From positions 186,001 to 250,000 of the forward strand of contig JAFKAC010000055.1 of the NCBI GenBank assembly GCA_025766275.1: DNA of 64,000 nt, in the 5' to 3' direction. A program made the position numbers and the translations under genes. The notes under the pieces were generated by a model that saw only the letters and a program-made list of their open reading frames with translations, was not told where the DNA came from and searched no databases. Position 1 is the stretch's first letter. Each line of letters starts with the position of its first letter. Positions 45,501 through 55,717 of the stretch are shown here, piece after piece. Source of the stretch: Lactarius indigo. Lineage: Eukaryota > Basidiomycota > Agaricomycetes > Russulales > Russulaceae.

Positions 45501-46848
45501 TAAGGGATTCACGCAGATCCCTGGTGTAGATTTTGATGAAACCTTCTCTCCTGTCGCACGATTTGAGTCGCTACGTTTACTTCTGGCGTTGGCCGCGCTG
45601 GAGGACTGGCACATCCATCAGATGGATGTCAAGTCTGCTTTTCTCAATGGCGTGCTTGACGAGGAGATATACATGGAGCAGCCACAAGGTTTCACTGTCA
45701 CTGGCTCTGAAACGAAGGTGTGTCGCCTGGTTAAGGCGATCTATGGTCTCAAACAGGCCTCCCGCGCATGGAACTTGCAATTCCATGGAGTGCTCACTGC
45801 ACTCGGCTTTAAGCGGACGTTTGCTGATGCTGGCATATATGTGATGCCTCAACGGGAGGGGTATGATCCACTCTTCGTTATTGTCTACGTTGACGACATC
45901 ACTATACTGGGTCCCTCACTGAGTGGTATCAAGCGTTTGAAGTCAGATTTGTCTGAACGCTATGAGATGACAGATCTCGGGGAGATAGAGTCTTATCTTG
46001 GTATGCGCATTGTGCGCGACCGCTCCCTTAGACGCATCGAAATAGATCAGTCTGGCTACATCAAGGACGTCCTTGAACGCTTTGGCATGTCTGATGCCAC
46101 ACCACACAACACACCCTTGCCCGCTGGTGCTGACGAGCACCTGGTTAAATATACGTCGCAGGCAACTGCCTCAGATATTTCCCATTACCAGTCCTTGATT
46201 GGGAGTCTGCTTTATGTGCAGATTGGCACTAGGCCAGATATCTCCTTCGCTGTGTCACGTTTGGCGCAGTACGCAGCGAATCCCTCACCACAACATCTGC
46301 GACTTGCGCAGTATGTCCTGTCCTACCTGGTGGGAACTATGGATATGCGTATTGTCTATGATGGCGCCAATGGCGATGGCCTTCATGGCTACACTGATTC
46401 CAGTCTGGCTGATCAGACTGACGACCGCCACTCCACCTCTGGTTATGTGTTCCTACTAGCTAACGGTGCAATAAGCTGGTCTTCGCGCAAGCAAAAGACT
46501 GTTGCCCAAAACACAACGGAAGCAGAATACATGGCCATGACCGACGCGGCTAACCAGGCTGCGTGGTATCAGAGCTTCCTCATGGAACTCGGGTACGAGG
46601 TCGACGACCCCATCCCACTTCATGGTGACAATAAGGGTGCCATTGACTTGGCCTTGAACCCTGTCACTGGGAGACGGTCTAAGCACATTGCCATACGGCA
46701 TCATGTCATTCGGGAGTACATCGAAAAGGGGACCATCACCCTCATTAGAACTCCTACTGTGGATATGGTTGCGGATGGCTTCACAAAGTCACTACCGCGT
46801 GTCCTGCTGCAGAAGCACAACGATGACATGGGACTTGTGTGTACTTAG
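42526..46848 (+). CDS. Copia-2 Gag-Pol polyprotein (1440 aa)
   Basis: Intact ORF of the same length as in Copia-1 and nearly the same sequence. Differences cluster in the Gag N-terminal third (for example around residues 35-60 and 125-150), with scattered changes elsewhere. Zinc knuckle CHYCNKKGHIKPDC, protease DSGATHH, integrase HSDRGGEY..SNGKAERFNR, RT YVDDI and RNase H YTDSSLADQ are all present. Provides Gag, protease, integrase and RT/RNase H for copy-out, paste-in transposition. Likely functional on sequence grounds. Confidence 0.95.
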   Translation: MSGSSSTPAAGAGAPPSPTGGSAGGSLPPPSGSTPSTRVSAAYGATFGMPSGIRLEQFDGTGWNEWSGTIEAILTLHEAEDVFTLDTPPSGITTDEWDSVQRRSKAYLRLYLKPDVYSLVADNTAYPTFKDKWAKLKDVYGGASGSTTIFNLWIQITQARLDDSAPMAAQLAKLNELRVALSNAQMGVSDVQYCLILLHALPPSYEVLASTILASGAPSTLKHAEIIARIVSEEARRSGPSGSSLNKVAPVKSTGKKGKKDHSGLTCHYCNKKGHIKPDCRKKKKDEADAKEKEKAGNKAANSHILVPTTASIKEVEEPAIDWASQSISVALYAASRVRWMMDSGATHHITPHRSDFKDYTPSKGTVRLGDKSTIDQVGVGSVVFTTSQGISITLSNVLHLPQVKTRFLSTRALAQKGAEIAFDSGSFKISINQKCVAKGYLEDNLYWLDAASVGLNAHTKSSAATLDIWHQRMGHISSAALKAHGPSATTGMDIDSSTTAHIVCRGCEMGKSTRQPFSASSNKRTTRQFEIVHSDLAGPMQTQSLQGSTYTATFIDDHTKFTVVHFLKSKDQFAKSLQMYLAWGETQSGHKLRALHSDRGGEYMSSVTQDILKQKGIEHHLTMPGSPQSNGKAERFNRTIMDKAMSMLHTAGMSKGFWEHAVCAAVHIYNRSPVRGLKWRTPYELWHSGKVPDVSHLRVFGCKGYMHVPADKRRKLDAKAIEVTLIGFEPESKGYKLWDRSTRSVRVSRDVTFDESSFPSLQGVETHPTPSPPIVPSTTVTAVPHPPALPPMRAPSPAHSSSSEEEDVEKLLDPPQVQPRPTTPPPALPALPTTPKREQATPTSPPPCPSATRIMRHVPPPSPEMPGGFEDCAQRSQLLREMDNVPRRTARVSVPNPRYFNADNAAWRGRRLGYAELLAAAFVGRDPATYAEAMRSAAADEWTKACQYEMDALAKNGTWELVDLPPNRKAVKSKWVFKLKADGRYRARLVAKGFTQIPGVDFDETFSPVARFESLRLLLALAALEDWHIHQMDVKSAFLNGVLDEEIYMEQPQGFTVTGSETKVCRLVKAIYGLKQASRAWNLQFHGVLTALGFKRTFADAGIYVMPQREGYDPLFVIVYVDDITILGPSLSGIKRLKSDLSERYEMTDLGEIESYLGMRIVRDRSLRRIEIDQSGYIKDVLERFGMSDATPHNTPLPAGADEHLVKYTSQATASDISHYQSLIGSLLYVQIGTRPDISFAVSRLAQYAANPSPQHLRLAQYVLSYLVGTMDMRIVYDGANGDGLHGYTDSSLADQTDDRHSTSGYVFLLANGAISWSSRKQKTVAQNTTEAEYMAMTDAANQAAWYQSFLMELGYEVDDPIPLHGDNKGAIDLALNPVTGRRSKHIAIRHHVIREYIEKGTITLIRTPTVDMVADGFTKSLPRVLLQKHNDDMGLVCT

Positions 46849-46860
46849 ATTGTAGATCAC

Positions 46861-46867
46861 GGGGAGA
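46861..46867 (+). promoter_or_regulatory. Copia-2 polypurine tract
   Basis: GGGGAGA abutting the 3' LTR. Confidence 0.75.
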
Positions 46868-47482
46868 TGTTGATAAGTGACCCTTGCGCACTTAGCGGCT
46901 CATACGGACCGGACTTGCAGCATGGACTGCTGTAGATTAGATATACAGGACTTATAGATTAGATACCTTTTGATCTGTACAATCTATTACTTATCATTGC
47001 GTCACCTATGACATCATGTACTGTGACATCATGTGGACTCCTCTAGACTTGTCATTGTACTACGTCTTTGTTCTTTCTTTAGATATATCTTTATTGTGAT
47101 GTCATTATGATATCATCTTGGTCTGGACACTTCTTGTTCTACACGCCTTGTTCTCCATATGCACACTCCTTTGTCCTGTTGTAGAACAATGCGCTCCTTG
47201 TATTCTGTGACCTATAGTTACTTTCCTTGTATTAGTGTCACACCTCTGTACAGTATAAGTAGACTGCTTGTACGCCCTGGTCCACATCAGTTCTCTCACT
47301 GCTGTGTGCCAGGTATGTCTCTTCCTCTATAAATACCATTATCAGTTCTCTCACTGCTGTGTGCCAGACACTCTTGCTTTACTCTGCTAAGACTCCTGTT
47401 GCTGCTTTCCAGCCACTCAGTATATCTCACCACAGTCCTCTTAGTCCACTGTGAGTATGCTACTTCTGTGTGCTGTTCATCA
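46868..47482 (+). repeat. 3' LTR of Copia-2
   Basis: 615 bp, ends GCTGTTCATCA. Confidence 0.95.
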
Positions 47483-47854
47483 GCCACTAATACTAGTAGT
47501 AGTAGTATTAGGGTTCGAGTTACTTACGCGATACGTTGGACGCTACTTTACTGTGACTCATAGCAGCGCTTGTAAGCCTGCTTGACTTGTATTTAATCTG
47601 TCTTGTGAAGACCAAGATACGCCATCTTGGTCTTCTTGAATCGTCACTTGCTTCTTTCTAAACTCTTCTCTTTCAAGACGTCTTGTGTCCAACTTAGATT
47701 GTGACAAGTATCAGATAGCAAGGCCTGCTGGTGTACCTCCGCGTATTCACTAAGGCAGGAACATGGACCTTCGCGTCGTCGTGTCAGGATTATCGCTAAG
47801 TTGTTATCGCCATATTGTGCTCAAGTCGAGCTAACGTCGTGACGACGTTACATT

Positions 47855-47865
47855 AAGACCAAGAT
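47855..47865 (+). promoter_or_regulatory. Gypsy-B primer-binding site, predicted self-priming
   Basis: AAGACCAAGAT two bases after the LTR, complementary over 11 bases to ATCTTGGTCTT at 47624-47634 in the LTR, as in Gypsy-A. Confidence 0.65.
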
Positions 47866-47872
47866 CTCCATC

Positions 47873-49918
47873 GTGGCCGTAACAACAAGAGACCAGTGGA
47901 CAAGTTTCCGCCCTTATTCACTCCCAAGAAGGGGAGAAGGTAACGTCCCTACGCGCTTTCTACAAGCAGCCAGTTGGAGGGAAAGAGCAGAAGAAACCGG
48001 GTATTTCGTGGAATTCAACGGACCTACTAGGTTCCGACCAGTTGAGTTCAACTTCGATCACTTGTGCTGGACAGAGGTTACGTGGAACCCCATAGACTCT
48101 CAGTGGGACATCGTACGACCGGCAGGACCTAGATATCACTGCGACATCGACGCACGAGAACTCAATAGCAGAGCAGACTGGGGGCCGATTGACAGGCAAC
48201 TGCAAGAACACACGACTGGAGAAGCCGTATCTGACGGAACAAGACAAACCCCGGATGAAGAAGAAGACGGACGACAACCAGACCAAACCGAGAGTAGTGG
48301 AGGAGCAATACAAGATTTGCTTATCGAACGAGCTGAGTCCGCCCACATCACCGAACCAGAACCCATTCACATACGATCGCCAGCCATCATGGCCACAATA
48401 ACACAAGCAATGGAAGAAGTGGCGTTGGAAGAATCACGCGCGATACAAGCGGAGGCAAGAGACATACTAATGCCTATCAACCCGGAAACGGGAGTACGAA
48501 TGACAGCAGATGACACCGCAATTTTTCGAGCAATAGGGTCTGATAGAGGTGACCCCCCATCCGGAAGACGACCAATACTAGAACTGCCACCAGGAGTAGG
48601 AGGGCCAGGATACGACCCACCACCACCACCAGGGGGAGGGATCCCCTTCGACCTACGAAGAACCGAACCACCACAAAGACTGCCTGCCGGACTGCCAGGA
48701 GGCGGTGGAGGTGGAGGTGCCGGAGCAGGAGGTGCCGGAGCAGGAGAACATCATAGCGAGAAACTTACCGGCGAGCCCCCTTCAATCTTTGACGGGGACA
48801 GACTTAAAGTGGACCAGTTTCTTACACAGTGGCATGTCTATTGGGGCATGAACTTGGACGCCCCCATCATGCGAAACAACTATAGGAGATGCCTCCTATT
48901 CCTATCCTACATCAAAGGCGGAGCAGTCAGCGAATGGGTCTTGTCCTTCCTGAACTGGCTCAACAGGCAGATACAACAAGGAATCAGTCCTTACACCCAA
49001 GAGTTATGGGAGGCCATAGCCGACGGCTTCAGCCAGCGATTCGAGAATACGCTGGAACGAGAGCAAGCGCAAGCCATACTACGAAAAGGCTTCAAGATGA
49101 CGGGAGAGGACATTGACAAGTACGTCAATGATTTCGAGCAGCTTGCATGGAAGGCTCATTACCGCCTCAACGAACCACAAACCATCGACCTTTTTACGTC
49201 GGGGCTACCCAAGGAACTGTTCAAAAATGTGTTTCAGTTCGACGACCCAACCACGTTCGACAACTGGAAGAGGGCTGTCCTTAAACGACAAAAGAATTAC
49301 ATTCACCTCAAGGCGAGGCTCAATGAGTACAAAAATATGACAACACCATCAAAAAAGCAAAGCGGCAACGCCGGATGGACACTCCCGCAAAACTTGCCAC
49401 AAACTAACCCATGGGCAATGGACATGTCCGCAGATCGCACCAAGGTAAGGCTCGCGGGGTCAGAAGATATCGACTTCAACAAGCTACCCCATACATGGAC
49501 CCCACCTCCGTTTCCGCCTAGAGGAGGACCTGGAGCCAGAGGGCAAGGACGAGGGGGATCTAGAAGAGACCTAAGGAACGTCCTTTGCTATAACTGTAAT
49601 GCCCCAGGCCATCTCTCATGAAATTGCCCTTATCCGCGATCTCCAAGGCAATGGCAGAACACCCCTTCCAGCAGCAGAATGACCGAGACCACATGGTATC
49701 CCCAAGGACCGGTATCGCAATACGAGCCATCGCTACCTGGCTATGCGTTGCCGCCGGTCAGCGCCACGCCTGCACCGCAGATCAATGCGGCCACTACCAC
49801 GAAAACCGCCGGAGAGCAAGCAAAGGAGTGGCTCACACAAGTAGCCAACAGTACGGATGAGGTGAAGGACCTCATACTTCAAGACCTGTGGGGAAAAGAG
49901 GGTTTTTGGGACGCCTGA
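47873..49918 (+). pseudogene. Gypsy-B gag (start codon lost, one internal TGA)
   Basis: The frame is open from GTG at 47873, which aligns with the ATG of Gypsy-A at 27126, so the start looks mutated. N-terminal part: FVEFNGPTRFRPVEFNFDH; a Pro/Gly-rich linker (48590-48750); capsid-like part from about 48780 (SIFDGDRLKVDQFL) to 49330. The zinc knuckle CYNCNAPGHLS is cut by TGA at 49619, where Gypsy-A has CGG; the frame then continues to TGA 49916-49918. The last codons overlap pol through heptamer GGGTTTT (49900-49906). Confidence 0.85.
49900..49906 (+). promoter_or_regulatory. Predicted -1 ribosomal frameshift heptamer, gag-pol
   Basis: G GGT TTT in the gag frame fits the X XXY YYZ rule exactly. 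Slipping back one base leads straight into pol (..GFLGRLNPSVW), while gag ends 10 bases later at TGA. Gypsy-A has the same heptamer in the same place (37955-37961). A short ACCC..GGGT hairpin can form just after the gag stop. Confidence 0.65.
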
Positions 49919-52900
49919 ACCCGTCAGTCTGGGTGAGGGCTTTACAATGTAATTCTGTAATTGTGACAACACGCTATCGATCTATGCGAATCCCAGTGAC
50001 CGTCCATACGAATTACCAAACGACTGAAACCAACACGCTGGTTGACTCTGGAGCAACCGACAACTTCATCCGACCATGATTAGCGGCCCGGGCTGGTGTC
50101 CCGGTGCAGCAACTAGACACGCCTCGCAAGATATGGAACATAGATAATACCAAGAACAAAGCTGGGTTAATCACTCATTACGTTAACCTGGAAGTGAAAA
50201 CACGCGGACAGATAAAAAGAATGACCTTTCTGGTCACCGACCTCGGAAGCGAAGACATGGTGCTGGGCTACCCATGGCTGAGCACCTTTGAACCTGCCAT
50301 TAGCTGGGCTACGGCAACAATGCACCCCGACATGCAACTGGTAGTACTGGCCACTACCGAGGGGTTACTTTCCCCGACCACTATTCGAGCCCTTATCATA
50401 GCAGAAAAGGAGGACATTATACGAGACTTAGAAGAAGAGACTTTTGCCAGAGCCACAACCTTGACGGAGTTGGCCATACAAGCAAAGCAACAACAGACGG
50501 CGGCCATACTCCCCCCTGAGTATACAATGTTTAGCAAACTGTTCAACGAGCAGGCCTCACATTGTTTTCCCCCGGCAAGACCATGGGACCACGCCATCGA
50601 CTTCAAACCGTCCGCACCAACCGCAATAGACTGCAAGATATACCCCATGACACAGAAAGAAGAGGGCGAGCTCAAAGAATTCCTCGAGGAAAAGCTGAAG
50701 CAAGGGTATTTACGCCCCTCCATCTCCCCGTACGCATCCTCCTTTTTCTTCATTAAAAAGAAGGATGGAAAGCTGTGGCCAGTACAGGACTACCGGGTGA
50801 TAAACTCACACACCATCCGCAATCAGTACCCGCTGCCGCTCATTCAGGACCTCATTCTCGACCTCAGCAACACCCACATCTACACAAAACTCGATATCCG
50901 CTGGGGGTACAACAACATACGAATTCACGACGGCGATCAGGAAAAAGCGGCGTTCAAAACAAAATTTGGCCTTTTTGAGCTGACAGTCATGTTCTTTGGC
51001 CTCACTAATTCTCCCGCAACCTTCCAGGCCATGATGAACCATATCTACTGCAATACGATAGCAAAGCACGAACGTCTGGGCACTACGATACGTGTTTACA
51101 TGGACGATATTGGGATAGCCACTCACTTTGAGCATGACTTGACAGCCCACGTTGCCGCAGTTCGGGACGTCCTGCACGTCGCGCAAGAACACGATCTCTA
51201 CTTCAAGCTCGAGAAGTGCCTGTTCCATCAGCCGCATATGGATTACCTGGGGGTAATCCTTGAGAGGGGGGTGACCCAAATGGACCCTGTAAAAGTTCAA
51301 GGAATCAAAGACTGGCCGATGCCAACAAAGGTCAAAGATGTCAGATCGTTCCTGGGCTTCTGCAACTTTTACAGGCTTTTCATCCACAGCTTCGCAACTC
51401 ATGCCAAACCACTTACCAAACTGACACGGAAGGACGAAGAATGGCGATGGACAGAAGAGGAAGACAAGGCATTCAACAAGTTAAAGCGCCTTGTAACAGA
51501 AGAGCCAGTGTTAGCACACCCCGCCCTTCAAGATCCATTCGAACTAGAGGTTGATGCCTCAGGCTACACGGTGGGAGCCGTACTATTACAAAAGAAATCT
51601 GACGGAAGGCAACACCCTATAGGCTACTTCTCGGCAACGCTCTCCGAGGCAGAACGAAACTATGACATCTACGACCTAGAGCTGCTCGCAATAGTCAAGG
51701 CCCTCAGAAACTGGAGGCCGCTACTTGCAGGGGCCCCACACAAAATTAAAATCTATTCGGACCACCTAAACCTACAATATTGGAAGTCGCCGCAGAAGAT
51801 TAGCAGACGGGTTGCTAGGGAAGTACTCGAGCTCTCTGAGTATGACTTTGAGATTCACCACATCAAGGGAAAGAATAACAGAAGGGCCGATGTGCTGTCG
51901 CGACGACCTGACTACGACCAAGGAGTAGAAGACAACAGTGAGGTCGTAGTACTACCACCTGAAGTCTTCATTAGAACCCTTAATACGGCGAGAACGCTCA
52001 CCCTCAATCCAAACCTACTGCAGCCGTGACATCAGCAAGATGAAGAAGTGATCAAAGTATGGGTAGTGTAACGTTGCCACGACGTTAGCTCGACTGGAGC
52101 ACAAGGTGGTGGTAACAACTTAGCGATGCGATGATTGTGCTGACTTGAAGATGCGGAGGTCCAAGCCCTTGCCTTAGTGAATACGCGGAGGTACACCAGC
52201 GAGTCGAATATCCTTAGTCACGAGCAGAGTCGGACAACTTCTTGAGACAAAGACGAGAGAAGGGAAGAGAGAACAAGTGGCGATTCAAGAAGACCAAGAT
52301 GGCGTATCTTGGTCTTCACAAGACAGTTTAAATACACAAACGAGCAGGCTTAGAAGCGCTGCTATGAGTCACAGTAGGTAGCGTCCAACATATCGCGTAA
52401 GTAACTCAAACACTAATACTACTAGTACTAGTACTAGTGGCGTCCATTCTCAGTCAGCTATCAGTACCGTATCTCCTATCGTGCTACCGTATTGCCGCAC
52501 GGTCGTAAGTAAGTCCGCAACTAATATACCTTACCACCGTAGTTGCAACCGGTACAGTAAGGGTCCTCAGTCGAATACCGTAATACAAGTCGAGACGTGA
52601 CAGGTAGACCCCCACAGATTGAAGAAGATACAAGGAGAGTGGTACAAGGATGGCAGGTTTGTAATAACAGGACCGGCATCAATGCACCGTGTGCTAATTC
52701 ACGACCACCATGACCTGCCAATACACGGACATCCCGGGATCGCGAGGACACAACGAATCCTGGAAAGGCATTACTGGTGGCCGCGGCTACGAAGGGATGT
52801 TTACGAATACGTCCAAGGGTGCGCCGAATGCCAGCGAAACAAAGTTAACATGCGCCCCATACGAGCGGCTTTACACCCCATCACATCAATACCCGACGCC

Positions 52901-54379
52901 ACCCCTTTCCAAACAGTGGCCATAGATTTCATCACCAAATTGCTGGTGTCAAAGGGACACGACAGTATCCTCACCATCACAGACCATGACTGCAGCAAAG
53001 CCTCGGTGTTCATACCGTGCCAAGAAGAGATAACAGCGGAAGAGACTGCAGCATTGTACGTTAATCACGTCTTCAAACGGTTCGGACTACCACGCAAAAT
53101 CATCAGTGACCGAGACCCGCAGTTCACATCCAAATTCACAAAGGAAGTATGCCGAATCCTGGGGGTCCAACAAAACATATCCACGGCCTACCATCCGCGC
53201 ACCGACGGACAGTCGGAAAGAACCAACCAATGGCTGGAACAGTACTTGCACTTCTGGGTGAACAAGCGTCAAGATAACTGGACCACCTATCTGCCAATCG
53301 CTGAATTTGCGCACAACAACTGGCCCCATGAGCATACAAAACAGTCACCGTTTCAGCTCTTGATGGGATACGACCCACAAGCTGATTGGACCGATAAGCC
53401 CTCTCCCATTCCCCACGTAACCGCACGACTGACGCAACTGAAAGAAGCCAGAGATGACGCCCAACGTCTCATGAGGAAGGCACAAGAAGCATGGGTACGC
53501 AACAAAGATACGCCCAAGTTCCACGTCAACGACCTTGTATGGCTAGAAGGGAAGCACCTTCAAACCAATCAGCCCACGGCGAAATTGGCGGCGCGACGCC
53601 ACAGACCTTTCAGAGTGATCCAGGTGATGTCGCCCTATAATTATTGATTGGAACTTCCCATGCAGTAGAGCATACATCCAGTGTTCCACATCAATCTTCT
53701 CACATCATACAAACAAACTCCCTTACATGGGGAAAATTTCACGCGACCACCGCCCGAGCTGATCGATGGAGAGGAGGAATACAAAGTCGAGGCCATTCTA
53801 GATTCCTGGCACTTCAGCAGAGGAAGACGCCTCCAATATCTTGTGAAATGGAAGGGGTACCCAGACTCGGAGAATCAGTGGGTTAACAGGGACGACATCT
53901 TCGCACTGGATGCACTTCGTCTATACCAGGAAGCACAGGCGCACTCAAAAACAGTTAAAACAAACAGCACAGAAACTGAAGGGAGTCATCCCCTCTTCCT
54001 TCGCTCTGTCACCACTCACATGCCTACTTCCCCATTGCGACATGTCACACAAGCGCAGCTCCTCGACTCCCTTGCAGAAGATGCCCGCGCCCTCCTGGCT
54101 GAGGACGACGACACCGAAGTACCCAACACTCAAATCACGCCATGGACACCTCTTGCACCAGCAGAGGGGCCCATCACCGCGCAAGAATGGATCAACGTCG
54201 TCACCAGATTCCCCAACCCAACAACTACCCCCGACGACGAACGAGCAGTTGTCCACATCTTCCGAAACGATAGCGGTGAGTGTGAACCGATTGCCGCTAT
54301 CCCCCCAAGCGACGACCTCATCGGCGTTCGCAGAGTTTTCCCGAGCAATGACCAGCGTTCAAGTGCTGATGGAGTATGA
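49907..54379 (+). pseudogene. Gypsy-B pol with chromodomain, interrupted
   Basis: Order seen: protease LVDSGATDNF (50040), stop TGA at 50077-50079, open frame 50104-52029 with RT (FFIKKKDGK 50743; YMDDIGIAT 51097) and RNase H (ELEVDASGYTVGA 51541). A TGA at 52027 and solo LTR 52067-52602 follow. Integrase: zinc-binding H-X-H..CAECQRNK (52705-52845), core AIDFITKL (52920), ISDRDPQFTSKF (53101), TDGQSERTNQW (53202). TGA 53645 and TAG 53669 break the frame before the chromodomain (YKVEAILDSWHFSRGRRLQ..WVNRDDIF, 53780-53905). A tail of about 150 residues runs to 54379. Chromodomain and domain order place it in the chromovirus branch of Ty3/Gypsy. Confidence 0.85.
52067..52602 (-). mobile_element. 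Solo LTR 8 in Gypsy-B pol, reverse (536 bp, TSD GGTAG)
   Basis: Plus strand reads TGTAACGTTGCC to GAGACGTGACA; GGTAG at 52062-52066 and 52603-52607. It is related to the Gypsy-A/B LTRs and carries the same inverted repeat (about 52289-52315). Confidence 0.9.
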
Positions 54380-54475
54380 GTTGGAGGGGTGGAGGAGAGT
54401 GGCAGCGGAGTGGCAGAAGGAGCAGCTCGACTCGGCAGCAGCCCGACTGAGGGAGATGTGCGAGCGACGGCAGCG

Positions 54476-55168
54476 ATGGTGGCAGCTGAGGCTGGCCATG
54501 ACGACGAAGATTATTACCCAGCGAGACACTCCTTCCTTCAAACGAAATGCGACACTGATAATCCCGGGGTCACGCCCTGGCTCGTCCACTCTGACGGCTC
54601 CCCCATGTATCAAGGACATGTGCGCGTGCCTGGTGCCGCTGATCACCGTCCGATCACCGCCGCCGAAGACCCCGTGCATGTCATTGCGCCTGAAGGGTTC
54701 CGGGTGAACCGACAACCCCATTACATTTGATACCCCATCACCGGGCCCGACGGAGTAGAGAGGGACGCGTCGCACGTCCAGATCATCGGAGGGGCAGACC
54801 CCCTCATACTAGGGGTTATACCGGGCTCGCCGCACGTGTACGGTAAGCCCTTCTACGCTGAGCCCCATGTATCGGCCGCTCTTTGCCCCACGTACCCCCA
54901 CGAAGACCTTGTCGTCTTTGAGGCGGACCGAATCACCAACCGCGCACTCAACCACATCAATGACGAGTCGCTTACGGCTGAAGTCACGCGCTACCGCGCC
55001 ACCAGCTATGAGCTTGACCGTCTCCGCGCTCGAGTCAGCCAGCTCTGCACCATGATCGAATGCACGCAGGACGACAGGTGGGACTCCATCTACCGACTGG
55101 AGCGGGCGACGGCACTGGAGCGCATTGCCGACGAACAACGTGATTGGCCGGCGAGGGACTTTTGGTGA
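54476..55168 (+). pseudogene. Extra ORF behind Gypsy-B pol, one in-frame stop
   Basis: Counterpart of the open ORF at 57182-57874 in Gypsy-A. ATG 54476 (MVAAEAGHDDEDYYPARH), stop TGA at 54728-54730 where Gypsy-A has CAA (Gln), then the same frame continues to TGA 55166. The C-terminal part (LDRLRARVSQL.., ERATALERIADEQRDW) looks helical, possibly coiled coil. Function unknown. An upstream overlapping frame (54345-54480, EYELEGWRRVAAEWQ) is also kept in both copies. Confidence 0.6.
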
Positions 55169-55184
55169 GTCGGGGCCTCACGCT

Positions 55185-55197
55185 GAAGAGGGGGTGA
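55185..55197 (+). promoter_or_regulatory. Gypsy-B polypurine tract
   Basis: GAAGAGGGGGTGA before the 3' LTR; Gypsy-A has GAGAAGGGGGTGA at 57891-57903. Confidence 0.7.
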
Positions 55198-55717
55198 TGT
55201 TACGTCTCGATCATGTGCGATAGTACAGACTTGGACCCTTACTGTACCGGTTGCAACTACGGCAGTAAGGTAGATTAGTTGCGGACTTACTTACAGTGAT
55301 ATGGTAGTGCGATAGGAGATTACGACGATAGCTGACTGAGGACGGACGCCACTAATACTAGTAGTAGTAGTATTAGGGTTCGAGTTACTTACGCGATACG
55401 TTGGACGCTACTTTACTGTGACTCATAGCAGCGCTTGTAAGCCTGCTTGACTTGTATTTAATCTGTCTTGTGAAGACCAAGATACGCCATCTTGGTCTTC
55501 TTGAATCGTCACTTGCTTCTTTCTAAACTCTTCTCTTTCAAGACGTCTTGTGTCCAACTTAGATTGTGACAAGTATCAGATAGCAAGGCCTGCCGGTGTA
55601 CCTCCGCGTATTCACTAAGGCAGGAACACGGACCTTCGCGTCGTCGTGTCAGGATTATCGCTAAGTTGTTATCACCATATCATGCTCAAGTCGAGCTAAC
55701 GTCATGACGACGTTACA
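55198..55717 (+). repeat. 3' LTR of Gypsy-B (520 bp)
   Basis: TGTTACGTCTCG to GACGTTACA. It shows a few transitions against the 5' LTR, for example TGTTACGTC versus TGTTACATC and AGTACAGAC versus AGTACGGAC. Confidence 0.9.

Larger units (their letters stand above)
41127..47482 (+). mobile_element. Copia-2: complete Ty1/Copia retrotransposon (6356 bp, TSD GCCAC)
   Basis: Flanked by GCCAC (41122-41126; 47483-47487). LTRs of 615 bp differ, as far as I compared, at one base (GCTATTCATCA at 41731-41741 versus GCTGTTCATCA at 47472-47482). Same layout as Copia-1 but its own subfamily, since LTR length and sequence differ. One of the youngest insertions in the window. Confidence 0.95.
40972..47852 (+). 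repeat. 5' LTR of Gypsy-B (520 bp), split by Copia-2
   Basis: LTR pieces 40972-41126 and 47488-47852 flank Copia-2 plus one target copy. Together they match the 3' LTR at 55198-55717. The self-complementary block lies at 47608-47634. Confidence 0.9.
40972..55717 (+). mobile_element. Gypsy-B: related chromodomain Gypsy element inserted in Gypsy-A integrase
   Basis: LTRs of 520 bp (the 5' one split by Copia-2) and target duplication CCAAA (40967-40971; 55718-55722). The insertion cleanly splits the Gypsy-A integrase codons. Same layout as Gypsy-A: self-priming site, gag, frameshift heptamer, pol with chromodomain, extra ORF, polypurine tract. Less damaged than Gypsy-A, but gag and pol contain stops and pol holds a solo LTR. 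Confidence 0.9.

Noticed and set aside
31086..46848. Segmental duplication as the source of the two 1440-codon ORFs
   Set aside because: Each lies in its own LTR pair with different target duplications (ATACC, GCCAC), so they are independent insertions.
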